Assembly: GCF_009827575.1 (NCBI RefSeq)
Contig: NZ_WTYR01000001.1
Coordinates: 1,302,001-1,366,000 of the forward strand
Reading direction: 5' to 3'
DNA length: 64,000 nt
DNA from: Alteriqipengyuania halimionae
GTDB taxonomy: Bacteria; Pseudomonadota; Alphaproteobacteria; Sphingomonadales; Sphingomonadaceae
This document shows, piece after piece, positions 9,997-18,557 of the stretch. Position 1 is the stretch's first letter. Each line of letters opens with the position of its first letter. A program made the translations under genes and the position numbers. The notes under the pieces are model-generated. The model saw nothing but the letters and a program-made list of their open reading frames with translations. It had not been told where the DNA came from and did no database searches.

Positions 9997-11259
9997 ATGG
10001 CAGACACGAACCTCATGGCCATTCCGGGGCAGGTCGATCCCGTTCCCGTTGCGCGCGTCATTACGCCGCGTGCGGACGGGCGCGCAGACCTGCTCGGCCT
10101 CACCAAGAAACAGATCACGGACCTGTTCGCCGAGGCTGGCCTCGATACGAAACAGGCCAAGCTGCGCGCCAAGCAGGTGTTCCACTGGATCTACCATCGC
10201 GGCGAGACCGACTTTGCAGCGATGACCGACATCGCCAAGACGATGCGGCCTTGGCTGGCTGAGCGTTTCGTGATCGCGCGACCTGATGTCGTCGAAGCGC
10301 AGCATTCGTCCGACGGCACTCGTAAATGGCTGCTCAAGACCGCCGACGGGCACGAGTTCGAGATGGTCTTCATCCCCGATGAAACCCGCGGGACCTTGTG
10401 TGTGTCGAGCCAGGTCGGCTGCACTCTCAATTGCCGGTTCTGTCATACCGGCACGATGCGTCTAGTCCGCAATTTAACCCCGGGCGAAATCGTCGGCCAG
10501 GTCATGCTCGCCCGCGACGCGCTGGGCGAATGGCCCAAGGGCAAGATGGACTTCGCCGAGGAAGAGAGCGAAGCCGATTACCGCGCCGATGGCCGGCTGC
10601 TGACCAATATCGTGATGATGGGCATGGGCGAGCCGCTCTACAATTTCGATAACGTCCGTGACGCGCTCAGGATCGTGATGGATGGCGAAGGTCTCGCCCT
10701 CTCTAAGCGGCGCATCACGCTGTCGACGAGCGGTGTCGTCCCCGCCATGGCGCGCTGCGGCGAAGAAATCGGCGTCAATCTCGCCGTCTCGCTCCATGCC
10801 GTGACCAAGGACGTTCGCGACGAGATCGTGCCGATCAACAAGAAATACGGCATCGAAGAGCTGCTGCAGGCCTGCGCCGATTATCCCGGCGCCAGCAATG
10901 CCCGACGCATCACGTTCGAATATGTGATGTTGAGGGACAAGAACGACAGCGATGACGATGCCCGCGAACTCGTGCGGCTGATCAAGCAGTTCGATCTTCC
11001 AGCCAAGGTCAATCTCATCCCGTTCAATCCGTGGCCCGGCGCGCCCTATGAATGCTCGACGCCCGAACGCATCAGGGCGTTCTCGAACATCGTGTTCGAA
11101 GCCGGCATCAGCGCCCCAGTCCGCACCCCGCGCGGCCGGGATATCGATGCTGCTTGCGGTCAGTTGAAGACGGCGGCGGAAAAGAAAAGCCGCGCCCAGC
11201 GCGATCGCGAAGCCGCAGCAGCGGCCGCCGAGACCGAAACGAGCGAGGCCCACGCGTGA
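9997..11259 (+). CDS. rlmN: Dual-specificity rRNA/tRNA methyltransferase RlmN
   Basis: RlmN is a radical SAM enzyme that adds a C2 methyl group to A2503 of 23S rRNA and to A37 of some tRNAs. The 420-residue protein has the cluster motif Cys142-x3-Cys146-x2-Cys149 (GCTLNCRFC) and the two methyl-carrying cysteines equivalent to E. coli Cys118 and Cys355 (Cys135 in LCVSSQVG and Cys387 in DAACGQL). It also has the GMGEP motif and the [15 protein letters not shown] segment. A short alanine-rich tail is added at the C-terminus. Its stop overlaps the GTG of the next gene (GTGA). Confidence 0.96.
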   Translation: MADTNLMAIPGQVDPVPVARVITPRADGRADLLGLTKKQITDLFAEAGLDTKQAKLRAKQVFHWIYHRGETDFAAMTDIAKTMRPWLAERFVIARPDVVEAQHSSDGTRKWLLKTADGHEFEMVFIPDETRGTLCVSSQVGCTLNCRFCHTGTMRLVRNLTPGEIVGQVMLARDALGEWPKGKMDFAEEESEADYRADGRLLTNIVMMGMGEPLYNFDNVRDALRIVMDGEGLALSKRRITLSTSGVVPAMARCGEEIGVNLAVSLHAVTKDVRDEIVPINKKYGIEELLQACADYPGASNARRITFEYVMLRDKNDSDDDARELVRLIKQFDLPAKVNLIPFNPWPGAPYECSTPERIRAFSNIVFEAGISAPVRTPRGRDIDAACGQLKTAAEKKSRAQRDREAAAAAAETETSEAHA

Positions 11260-12032
11260 GCCGACCCGCCGTCCTTGTCACGGGCGGCGCAAACCGGATC
11301 GGCGCGGCCATCGTACGCCGCTTCGCCGAAGCGGGGTGGCATGTCGTGATCCATTACGGCTCGTCGGAAGAAGACGCCGATGCCCTCGCCGACACATTGC
11401 CCTCGGCCGACACCATCCAGTGCGATCTCGCCAATAGCGGTTCGGCGGTGCAGATGATCGAGGAGCTGGCAGAAGGGCTCGTCGATTGGCGGTGCCTCGT
11501 CAATTGCGCCAGCGTGTTCGAGAAGGACGATATCGACGACGCCAATCCGACGGTGTTCGAGCGCGCGATGCATATCAACGCGCTGACCCCGGTGCGGATT
11601 GCGCAGGCCTTTCTCGCAAAAGCGAAGAGCGAGCAATCGCGTCGCGTGATCCAGGTCACCGACCAGAAGCTCGCCAATCCCAACCCGGATTTCGTCAGCT
11701 ACACGATGAGCAAGCACGCGCTCGATGCGAGCATTGCGATGCTGTCGATCGCCCATCGCGACAGCGACGACCGAATCTATGGCCTTGCACCCGGCGCGAT
11801 CCTGGCCAGCCACGACCAGTCCGAAGACGAAGCCGAAACATCGCACCGGATGAACCTGCTCGAACGCCGCACCGGCGCCGACGAAGTGGCCGAAGCCGCG
11901 CTTTTCCTTGCCACCGGCCCGCTGGCATCGGGCGAGACGCTTTACGTCGATTCGGGCCAGCACCTGCTCGATCAGAAGCGCGATGTAATCTACCTCGCCC
12001 GCGGCGAAGACGGAGCTCAGGCTGGCGGATAA
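11256..12032 (+). CDS. SDR oxidoreductase, pteridine reductase (FolM/PTR1)-like
   Basis: This 258-residue NADPH-type short-chain dehydrogenase has TGGANRIG in place of the common TGxxxGxG; an Arg there is typical of pteridine reductases. The catalytic residues are Asp136-x12-Tyr149-x3-Lys153 (TDQ...YTMSK). The usual SDR serine is replaced by Asp at the same Asp-to-Tyr distance as in Leishmania PTR1 and FolM. I infer reduction of a dihydropterin (dihydromonapterin or dihydrofolate), but the substrate cannot be proved from sequence. It starts with GTG overlapping the rlmN stop. The last 16 bp overlap the convergent DUF1801 gene. Confidence 0.85.
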   Translation: MSRPAVLVTGGANRIGAAIVRRFAEAGWHVVIHYGSSEEDADALADTLPSADTIQCDLANSGSAVQMIEELAEGLVDWRCLVNCASVFEKDDIDDANPTVFERAMHINALTPVRIAQAFLAKAKSEQSRRVIQVTDQKLANPNPDFVSYTMSKHALDASIAMLSIAHRDSDDRIYGLAPGAILASHDQSEDEAETSHRMNLLERRTGADEVAEAALFLATGPLASGETLYVDSGQHLLDQKRDVIYLARGEDGAQAGG

Positions 12033-12454
12033 AGGTCTTTCATGGTCGCCCAATCGTCGGCGATTATTTCTTCCAGCACGTCCATATCCACATCGGCCAG
12101 CTTGTTGATGTAGAGGCAGCTCTTGCCGCGCTTCCACTTGCCGAGCCGTTCAAGCTGCACATCGCGACGCGCGCCGGTTTCTGCGTTGCAATAACCGCCC
12201 ATCAGATAGAGCGAATGCCTGGCTTTGCGCGGACTGAATCCGGTCCGCATCCAGTCGCCTTCGCGTCCGCTGTCGTATGTGTAGTGATAGCTCCCGAAGC
12301 CGATGATCGATGGCCCCCACATTTTAGGCGCCTCACCCGTCACCCGCCCGAACAGCGCCAGCAGCTCGCGCGCCTCTTCGCGTTTGCGATCATGATCGAT
12401 CGCGCCGACGAATTCCTCGACGCTGTCATCCGTCGCCTTTGTCTCGTTCACCAT
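12017..12454 (-). CDS. DUF1801 domain-containing protein
   Basis: This 145-residue soluble protein has the DUF1801 signature: a PKMWGPSIIGFGSYHYTY segment, then REGDWMRTGFSPRKARHSLYLMGGY. It ends with the GKWKRGKSCLYINKLADVD block seen in this family. Function is unknown; related small proteins are induced in various stress settings. It overlaps the convergent SDR gene by 16 bp at its 3' end. Upstream on the same strand is a decayed acyltransferase gene. Confidence 0.88.
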   Translation of the reverse strand: MVNETKATDDSVEEFVGAIDHDRKREEARELLALFGRVTGEAPKMWGPSIIGFGSYHYTYDSGREGDWMRTGFSPRKARHSLYLMGGYCNAETGARRDVQLERLGKWKRGKSCLYINKLADVDMDVLEEIIADDWATMKDLYPPA

Positions 12455-12463
12455 GGCAGCCCC

Positions 12464-12956
12464 CTACAGTTTCTTGACCCAGCGATAGACTGGTCCGAAG
12501 CCAACCAGAGCCGCACCCGCAAACGGCAGGGCCACGACCCATATGCGCACGCCGCTGACGCCTGACGGGCTGGCGATGCTGATCGCGGCGGTCATCGCCA
12601 GACCGACGCAGATCATCACCATCCCCAACACCAGCCGGACTTGCGGGACCGGTGCATCGCGCTTTGCCACGCCCACGCCGCGTTCGTGGCGTAAACAGCG
12701 CGATCAGCGACAAAAGCACGATGATGTAGAGGACAAACGAGATCGGCCGCGACGCTCACCACGCGCCGCTGCCCGGCGCGATGCCCAACAGATGTCCGCC
12801 CACCACATTGCCGTCGTCTCCGATATAGGGTGCGGCAACCAGCCAGTGCCCGATCACCACAGCCATGATCGAAAGCGCGCGCAGGAAATCTACATACCGG
12901 TTGCGCTCTGGTGGAGCCTGCACTGCTAGCGACCTCGCCTTGGCCCACATCCCCAT
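12464..12956 (-). pseudogene. Acyltransferase 3 family pseudogene (internally deleted and frameshifted)
   Basis: The 5' part (12956 to about 12765) encodes the N-terminus of an acyltransferase-3 membrane protein (NRYVDFLRALSIMAVVIGHW, then GGHLLGIAPGSGAW) and hits a TGA. Immediately after the stop, the same frame encodes a hydrophobic helix (ISFVLYIIVLLSLIALF). The frame then shifts, and a second piece (12676-12464) encodes what looks like the protein's last two helices (LVLGMVMICVGLAMTAAI, WVVALPFAGAALVGF). Intact members have roughly 350-400 residues, so most of the middle helices are gone. The 70-codon 3' piece could be read as a small membrane protein, but no good ribosome binding site supports that. 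Confidence 0.65.
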
Positions 12957-13104
12957 CCGCACTTCTCCCCCTTCCTGGATGCCTAATCTACGGTGGCCAT
13001 CGCGATCAGACCAGAGCACTTTTCCCGCTGAGCCGCCAAGTTGGCGATTGCGACACCCTCCCCTCGCCTGCTAGCCGCGCAGCGATTTCAGCAAAGGTAA
13101 CTTC

Positions 13105-14337
13105 ATGTCCCAAAATCCCGGCTCCGCCAAAAAAGTCGTTCTCGCCTATTCCGGCGGCCTCGACACCAGCGTCATTGCCAAATGGCTGATGAAGGAGCGC
13201 GGGCTCGAAGTGGTGACCTTTACCGCCGATCTTGGGCAGGGTGAAGAGATCGAACCGGCGCGCGCCAAGGCGCGGGCGATGGGCATCCCGGACGAGCACA
13301 TCTATATCGAAGACCTGCGCGAGGAATTCGTGCGCGATTTCGTATTTCCGATGATGCGCGCCAATGCCCGCTATGAAGGCGACTATCTGCTCGGCACAAG
13401 CATCGCCCGCCCGCTGATTTCGAAGCGGCTCGTCGAAATCGCGCACGAGACCGGTGCCGATGCCATCGCGCATGGCGCGACCGGCAAAGGCAACGATCAG
13501 GTTCGCTTCGAACTGTCCGCCTATGCGCTCGATCCCGATATCCAGGTTATCGCACCGTGGCGCGAATGGGACCTCACCAGCCGCACTGCGCTGATCGACT
13601 GGGCAGAAAAGCACCAGATTCAGGTGCCGAAGGACAAGCGCGGCGAAAGCCCGTTCTCGACCGATGCGAACCTCCTTCACACCTCTTCCGAAGGCAAGGT
13701 GCTGGAAGATCCGTGGGAAGAGACGCCCGATTACGTCTATTCGCGGACCGATCATCCCGAAGAAGCGCCCGACACGCCCGAATATATCACGATCGATTTC
13801 GAAAAGGGCGACGGCACCGCACTGAACGGGGAGGCGATGAGCCCGGCCACGCTGCTAGAAGCGCTCAACGATCTGGGGCGCAAGCACGGCATCGGTCGTC
13901 TCGACCTCGTCGAAAACCGCTTCGTAGGAATGAAATCGCGCGGCATGTACGAGACGCCCGGCGGCGAAATCTACGCCCGCGCACATCGCGGCATTGAACA
14001 GATCACACTCGATCGCGGCGCGGCGCATCTCAAGGACGAGCTAATGCCGAAATATGCCGAGCTCATTTACAATGGCTTCTGGTTCAGCCCCGAACGCGAA
14101 ATGCTGCAGGCGGCGATCGATCTCAGTCAGGAACGCGTCAATGGTACCGTGCGGCTCAAGCTCTACAAGGGGCAGGCCAGCGTGGTAGGCCGCAAATCGG
14201 CCGACAGCCTCTATTCCGAAGCGCATGTGACATTCGAGGACGACGCCGGAGCCTACGATCAGCAGGATGCCGCGGGCTTCATCAAGCTGAACGCGCTGCG
14301 TCTGCGCCTGTTGGGAGCACGGGACCGCCGCAGCTGA
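13105..14337 (+). CDS. argG: Argininosuccinate synthase
   Basis: ArgG joins citrulline and aspartate with ATP hydrolysis in the penultimate step of arginine synthesis. The 410-residue protein is full length. It has the PP-loop AYSGGLDTS (residues 14-22), the [15 protein letters not shown] segment, [18 protein letters not shown], and the C-terminal [15 protein letters not shown] block. The ATG has an AAGG site 8 nt upstream. It stands alone: a pseudogene lies before it, and about 1 kb without protein genes follows. Confidence 0.97.
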   Translation: MSQNPGSAKKVVLAYSGGLDTSVIAKWLMKERGLEVVTFTADLGQGEEIEPARAKARAMGIPDEHIYIEDLREEFVRDFVFPMMRANARYEGDYLLGTSIARPLISKRLVEIAHETGADAIAHGATGKGNDQVRFELSAYALDPDIQVIAPWREWDLTSRTALIDWAEKHQIQVPKDKRGESPFSTDANLLHTSSEGKVLEDPWEETPDYVYSRTDHPEEAPDTPEYITIDFEKGDGTALNGEAMSPATLLEALNDLGRKHGIGRLDLVENRFVGMKSRGMYETPGGEIYARAHRGIEQITLDRGAAHLKDELMPKYAELIYNGFWFSPEREMLQAAIDLSQERVNGTVRLKLYKGQASVVGRKSADSLYSEAHVTFEDDAGAYDQQDAAGFIKLNALRLRLLGARDRRS

Positions 14338-14460
14338 TATACGGACAGCCAGCATCTGCCATCCGATCGGCCATGTCGCGCGACGAATCGCATAAAACTC
14401 CAAGATTTCGCGCGCTCTTATACAATAGTTGCGCGAAGGACAATCTACGCTTGCGTTTAG

Positions 14461-14492
14461 TTATCCACCCTAATCCACAAGCAAAAGTGTGG
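14461..14492. promoter_or_regulatory. Cluster of DnaA-box-like 9-mers
   Basis: Within 32 bp there are TTATCCACC and TAATCCACA (each one mismatch from the DnaA box TTATCCACA) and a weaker reverse copy around TGTGGAATG. The preceding 60 bp are AT-rich. This could be a DnaA-regulated promoter for the downstream RNA locus, or chance. Confidence 0.3.
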
Positions 14493-14499
14493 AATGTCG

Positions 14500-15135
14500 A
14501 TAAGTCGGGGTTGCGCGGCTTGAAAGAATCGCATTGGCGAGGCAATTTCAAGTCATCGGAAGGCGGAGGAACCCGCGAAACTTGATAGCCGAAAGGTTTG
14601 ATAGGGAAGCGGACTTCCAATGAAACCATCCGATACCGTGGCTGAGCCCGCGGCGGCGTTGGAAAACACGTCGATAGCGAACTTTCGGGTTGGAGATCGA
14701 CGAACCGCAAATGCTGCGAGTGGCTTGTTACGGTTTGGCCGGATCATCCGGTCGCGCGAGGACAGAGCGAAGGGAAGCGCGAGCCGAACCGAGCGAAGTC
14801 CGGAAATCCCGGGCCACCGGGGTGCTTAGGCACCGACGGAGCCAGGAAGGGAAAAGTCGGGTGAAACGCAATCCCTCGTGGATTGCCGGAACCGCAGACA
14901 TCGCGAGGCCGCTACAGATGAAATGGCTTCGGAACCGCCGGGTGGTGGAAGAGAAGGAAAGCGAGCCTCCGGCTCGTCGACCGGACCTCCCCGCCCGACG
15001 GAACCGGTTGCCGGCGCGAGCGCCGGGCGCATTAGTCCTGCGGCTTCGGCCAATGGATGACACGCTTCGGCGGTCGGTTCCCCCCGGAACAGCCCGTCGG
15101 TGAGAGCGGGGTCGGCAGCGATGCCGGCCCCGTTT
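14500..15135 (+). ncRNA. Candidate large structured noncoding RNA locus
   Basis: The stretch has repeated purine-rich loops and many perfect helices. A 7-bp helix (14669-14675 with 14696-14702) encloses an AACT-TTCG-GGTT hairpin. Others are CCGGA/TCCGG near 14740, GGTGC/GCACC at 14821-14834, CGAGCC/GGCTCG near 14965 and CCGGCG/CGCCGG near 15015. It ends in a 10-bp stem-loop at 15107-15132 followed by TTTG. I could not match it to RNase P RNA, tmRNA, 6S or SRP RNA. The 5' end is a guess. The strand is chosen from the terminator-like end. Confidence 0.4.
15107..15132 (+). terminator. Terminator-like stem-loop
   Basis: A 10-bp stem (15107-15116 with 15123-15132, one T-G wobble) with a six-base AGCGAT loop is followed by TTTGCGTT. 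The T-run is short, so termination may be inefficient. It closes the candidate RNA locus after argG. Confidence 0.45.
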
Positions 15136-15189
15136 GCGTTGGCCCCACAAGCATTTCTTTCCAGCGATAGACGCACGCGCGATTCGACA

Positions 15190-15206
15190 CACCACATGTT
15201 GTGGTG
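15190..15206. repeat. Inverted repeat CACCACA-TGT-TGTGGTG
   Basis: A perfect 7-bp inverted repeat with a 3-base centre lies 127 bp upstream of rlpA. The symmetry and length suit a dimeric regulator's operator. It recalls NrdR-type boxes but I cannot assign it. Confidence 0.4.
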
Positions 15207-15332
15207 CGCGACGTGATAGGGGCCTCCTTGGCCTCTACGAGGTCCGCGAATCACGACCGGACGCACTCCAAATGCGGCGAAACGGTGGCCTGTTAGGACT
15301 CTCCCGCGAAGCGTACTGTATACACCCACCCC

Positions 15333-15875
15333 ATGGACGGGAACCAAACCATCCGCCGATCGGCCACGCTGATCCTCGCCGGGCTCGCCCTTGCCTGGCC
15401 GAGCACTGCTGCCGTCTCTCAGGACGGCGCCACGGTGTCCGAGCCCGTCGTGCAGCAGGTTGCGCCCGATTTCGCCGACCGGTTTCCCACCGTGCCCGCG
15501 CCCGATGTGATCGCCGATGCCGATCCCGGCGCGGTCGATGTCACCGAGATCGAGCCGCCGGTCGAAATCGTCGAGGACGAGCCGGTGATCGCCACCGGCG
15601 TCGCCTCCTATTACGGCAGACGGTTCCATGGCCGCCGCACCGCCAGCGGCGAAGCCTTCGACATGACCGCGATGACCGCCGCACACCGCTCGCTGCCGTT
15701 CGGCACACAGGTCCGCGTCATCAATCCGCGTAACGGTCGCAGCGTGATCGTACGCATCAACGATCGCGGTCCTTTCAGCGGCAATCGCCTGATCGACCTT
15801 TCGCGCGCCGCCGCCGAGGAAATCGGCATCGTGCGCGCAGGCCATGGACGCGTCGAGCTCGCCCTGGTCGACTAA
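15333..15875 (+). CDS. rlpA: RlpA-family septal ring lytic transglycosylase (DPBB domain)
   Basis: RlpA proteins are double-psi beta-barrel transglycosylases that cleave denuded glycan strands at septa. This 180-residue version has a signal sequence (about residues 10-28) without a lipobox cysteine. An acidic, proline-rich linker follows, then the DPBB domain: ASYYGRRFHGRRTASGEAFD, TAAHRSLPFGTQVRV, VRINDRGPF and LIDLSRAAAEEIG. The conserved catalytic Asp (INDRGPF) is present. No C-terminal SPOR domain is found, so recruitment to septal glycan is not evident. It converges on the oxygenase gene with an 18-bp gap. Confidence 0.88.
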   Translation: MDGNQTIRRSATLILAGLALAWPSTAAVSQDGATVSEPVVQQVAPDFADRFPTVPAPDVIADADPGAVDVTEIEPPVEIVEDEPVIATGVASYYGRRFHGRRTASGEAFDMTAMTAAHRSLPFGTQVRVINPRNGRSVIVRINDRGPFSGNRLIDLSRAAAEEIGIVRAGHGRVELALVD

Positions 15876-15893
15876 CCGGGCCGATATGGCACG

Positions 15894-16514
15894 CTAGAGC
15901 GTCAGTTCCGAAACGTCGCGCAGGCTGCCGAGCTTGCCCTTGATGAAAGCGTTGAACGCGATTGAATAGCGTTGCTGCTGGGTCTGGTTAGGCTCGACAT
16001 AATGCTGGAGCCTGCTCGGAAAGAGCAAGAGCTGGCCCTGCTGCGGCACCACCACGTTCTTCAAGGTGTTGTACACATTGACTTGGCCGTTTGTAGGGCC
16101 GAGCTCCAGCTGCTGGTAACTGCTGTGCCGTTCGAACACCATGTTACCCGGCGGTTCGGGCATTTCGGCGTAATATAGCGAGCCCGAAACGATCGAGTTC
16201 GAATGCGAGTGTCCGTGCATGCCGGCACCGGGCGGATTGATCAGCGTCCAGCTTTGCGTGACATAGAACTTTTGCGGAATCCCCATCACATCGCGCGCAT
16301 AGCTATCGAGCGCATTCTGCACCGCCTTGGCGATCGAGCGCAGCTCCTTGCGCTCGAAGATGTAGAGATCCTTCGAAATGCGATTGGTCTGGTTGTCGAC
16401 CATTTCGAGCCCCTTGAGCAGATCGATCTGCTCCGGCGTGATCGCATCGGATATATCGGTCGCGAAATAAGGTTCCGCGAATAGCGGTTTTACATCGAAT
16501 GCGCGTGTCGCCAT
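15894..16514 (-). CDS. TIGR02466-family putative 2OG-Fe(II) oxygenase
   Basis: This 206-residue protein has the TIGR02466 layout: an FAEPYFATDI-like start, a central SWTLINPPGAGMHGHSH block, and LLLFPSRLQHYVEPN near the C-terminus. The likely metal ligands are the histidines of MHGHSHSN and the His of RLQHYVEP, with a later Arg (QRYSIAFN) for 2-oxoglutarate. Many members hydroxylate unknown substrates. I chose the ATG at 16514, which has an AGGGGA site. A frame extending to 16625 adds residues not seen in the family. Confidence 0.85.
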   Translation of the reverse strand: MATRAFDVKPLFAEPYFATDISDAITPEQIDLLKGLEMVDNQTNRISKDLYIFERKELRSIAKAVQNALDSYARDVMGIPQKFYVTQSWTLINPPGAGMHGHSHSNSIVSGSLYYAEMPEPPGNMVFERHSSYQQLELGPTNGQVNVYNTLKNVVVPQQGQLLLFPSRLQHYVEPNQTQQQRYSIAFNAFIKGKLGSLRDVSELTL

Positions 16515-16678
16515 CCGGTCGTTCCCCTGTAATGTCACCCCCGAATATTCAGCCCCCGGGAGTTTCAGTCCGGATCGCAGGCTATCATCCACTTCCCGGG
16601 ATACAAGTACCTGATACGCTTGCATCCATTTGACACTTGTCGCACCCTTGCTCCTCCACGGCGCAAGGGGGACGCGCG

Positions 16679-17308
16679 ATGCCCGGGTTCAATTTCCTGT
16701 TTGAAGCCTTCGTGCTCCTCGTCGGGCTCGCAATGGCCGAAGTGCTGAGCGGCTTCGCCCGCGTGCTCAAGCTGCGGACGCGGCGCAAGGCAGGGCTCGA
16801 TGGCGGCGAAGCGATCCATATCGGCTGGCTTGTGCCGATGCTCGGACTGGTGGTCATCCTCGATCAGTCGACCTTCTTCCTCCACATGTACGGCTTTCGT
16901 AACTTGATGCCCTTCAACGGCGGCACAATCATGGCGATCCTGCTGACGATCGGCTGGTATTACCTCATCGCAAGCATGACGTTTCCCGACGAGCCGGAGG
17001 ACTGGCCGGACTTCGACGAATGGTATTGGCGGCAGAAGCGCTTCATCATCGGCGGCGTGATCGGAATCAACGTGGTCAGCATGATCGGCGCGGGCTTCAT
17101 GGCGACACCCGACGTGCAAGCCGAGATGGCGGCGCAAATGACACCGCAAATGGCATTTTTGAACCTGTTCGCCTTGAGCGTCTTTCCTGCAATGATCTGC
17201 CTGTTCTTCGCCAAGGGTCGGCGGACCAACCTAATCCTGCTTGCCTTCATGATCCTCAACCCGCTGATCTATGGGGCGATGATGATCGGTATCCAACAGC
17301 CCGGCTGA
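16679..17308 (+). CDS. Integral membrane protein of unknown function
   Basis: This 209-residue protein has about six predicted membrane helices: FLFEAFVLLVGLAMAEVLSG near the start, VPMLGLVVILDQSTFFL, IMAILLTIGWYYLIASM, FIIGGVIGINVVSMIGAG, LFALSVFPAMICLFF and LILLAFMILNPLIYGAMM. A charged loop with aromatic residues (EDWPDFDEWYWRQKR) sits between helices 3 and 4. I do not recognise the family. The ATG at 16679 has an AGGGGG site 8 nt upstream. The divergent neighbour is the oxygenase gene. Confidence 0.82.
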   Translation: MPGFNFLFEAFVLLVGLAMAEVLSGFARVLKLRTRRKAGLDGGEAIHIGWLVPMLGLVVILDQSTFFLHMYGFRNLMPFNGGTIMAILLTIGWYYLIASMTFPDEPEDWPDFDEWYWRQKRFIIGGVIGINVVSMIGAGFMATPDVQAEMAAQMTPQMAFLNLFALSVFPAMICLFFAKGRRTNLILLAFMILNPLIYGAMMIGIQQPG

Positions 17309-17356
17309 GCCGAGAGCCTCAACTCCCGGTAATCGAAGGTTTACTTTCGCGATGCC

Positions 17357-18442
17357 ATGGTGCCGCGCATGAGAGACGGATCGACATATAAAGCGTGTGC
17401 CGCATCGGCGCTGGCCATCGCATTGGCACTGGGCCTCACGGCATGCGGAGGAGAAAGCAAGCCTTCCGCGCCGCCGCCCGATACCGGCGCGGTGCCGCCG
17501 CCCTCTCCCTCGCCCTCCCCTTCGCCGAGCCCCAGTCCGTCACCCTCACCGGCCCCGACGCCAACGCCGACCGGCGCAGCAATCGATCCGACCACGGCCG
17601 CCGGACTGTTCTCCACCACGCCCGACGTCGCCGCCTGTGAGCCAGGCGCGCTCAAGCCCGAGGTGATCGCCGGCGCCATCGCAATCACGAACGAGATCCG
17701 GGCGCTCCACAATCTCCCGCCGGTCGCGCATTCCGCGGCCGACGATCGCGCGGTGCAGGAAAGCGCGCTGATGATGGTCGCCAACAACGCCCTGTCGCAC
17801 GATCCGCCCTCGAGCTGGTCGTGCTGGACGCAAGCCGGGCGCGATGCGGCGGCATCGGGCAATCTGGCGTTCCGCTCCGGCAGTTTCGGGCAGAACTTCA
17901 TGGTCTTTGCCGGGTGGATGGACGAGGTCGACAATCTCAGCATCGACAGCGTCGGCCACCGCCGCTGGATCCTCGACCCGTTCCTCACCCACACCGCCTT
18001 CGGACGGGTCGTCACCTCCAGCGGAGGCGGCGGCTATCGCAGCGCCAGCGTGATGCGCGTGTTCGACCTCGCCACCAGCGGCGCGACGCCGAGCGGGCTG
18101 CCGGACTGGTACGCCTATCCGCAAGGCGACTATCCGGCAAAATACTACGACACCCGCGCGATCCACTCCTTTTCGGTCATCGCCGACAAGTCGACCAAAT
18201 GGGGCGCCAACCGCAATGTCGATTTCTCCGCCGCCAGCGTGACGGTGCGCGACCAGGCGAGCGGCGGCGTGCTGTCACTTTCCAAGGTCAGCTACGACAA
18301 CCAGGGCTTCGGCCTCCCCAACAACCTCCAGTTCCTCCCCGCCGGGGTGCAGGAGGGGCGGACCTACGAAGTGACGATCGCCAATGTCCGCGTCAACGCC
18401 TCTCCGCGCGAATACAGCTACACCTTCCGGATCGTGAGCTAG
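17357..18442 (+). CDS. CAP (SCP/PR1) domain lipoprotein with Pro-Ser linker
   Basis: This 361-residue lipoprotein has a lipobox LTAC near residue 30. A long PS/PT dipeptide-repeat linker (about residues 38-73) follows, encoded by a repetitive CCCTCGCC-like tract. The CAP domain includes EIRALHNLPPV, AQESALMMVANNALSHDPP and VGHRRWILDP, and matches the bacterial YkwD-like group. A C-terminal beta domain ends in SYTFRIVS. CAP domains in bacteria are secreted and mostly of unknown role. The linker tract is prone to slippage, so its length may vary among strains. ATG at 17369 is an alternative start. Confidence 0.85.
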   Translation: MVPRMRDGSTYKACAASALAIALALGLTACGGESKPSAPPPDTGAVPPPSPSPSPSPSPSPSPSPAPTPTPTGAAIDPTTAAGLFSTTPDVAACEPGALKPEVIAGAIAITNEIRALHNLPPVAHSAADDRAVQESALMMVANNALSHDPPSSWSCWTQAGRDAAASGNLAFRSGSFGQNFMVFAGWMDEVDNLSIDSVGHRRWILDPFLTHTAFGRVVTSSGGGGYRSASVMRVFDLATSGATPSGLPDWYAYPQGDYPAKYYDTRAIHSFSVIADKSTKWGANRNVDFSAASVTVRDQASGGVLSLSKVSYDNQGFGLPNNLQFLPAGVQEGRTYEVTIANVRVNASPREYSYTFRIVS

Positions 18443-18451
18443 CCCCCTCGC

Positions 18452-18481
18452 CCCGCGCCTTCCGGCGCGCCCTCCAGCCCA
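18452..18481 (-). repeat. 30-bp sequence resembling the 3' end of the HTH gene at 19720
   Basis: This segment matches 19727-19756 at 28 of 30 bases in the same orientation. Read on the minus strand it encodes GLEGAPEGAGRGG followed by a TAG, close to the GPEGAPEGAGG end of the HTH protein. The two copies flank the pore-forming protein gene. Confidence 0.4.
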
Positions 18482-18557
18482 ACCAACTGCGGGACTGACC
18501 GGACTGCGATCGGCCCGCCTCCGGAAAGCGGAACGATCGCAGCCGATGCTTCGGACT

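Larger units (their letters stand above)
14338..15332. other. 995-bp intergenic region without protein genes
   Basis: No convincing reading frame lies between argG and rlpA. The short frames here lack ribosome binding sites and overlap each other on both strands. The first 150 bp are relatively AT-rich with three DnaA-box-like 9-mers. From about 14500 to 15132 there are many perfect short hairpins, and the region ends in a strong stem-loop, which fits a structured RNA. After that come an inverted repeat (15190-15206) and the rlpA promoter region. Confidence 0.6.

Noticed and set aside
12464-12676. Independent 70-codon membrane protein gene
   Set aside because: It has no ribosome binding site, and its sequence fits the last helices of the acyltransferase whose N-terminus lies just upstream.
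14500-15132. RNase P RNA or tmRNA in the argG-rlpA gap
   Set aside because: The conserved RNase P core (GAGGAAAGTCC and ACAGAA elements) and a tRNA-like acceptor with T-loop are not present.
14690-15195. Arg-rich short frames on both strands after argG
   Set aside because: They overlap each other, lack ribosome binding sites and coincide with the hairpin-rich stretch, so an RNA reading is better.
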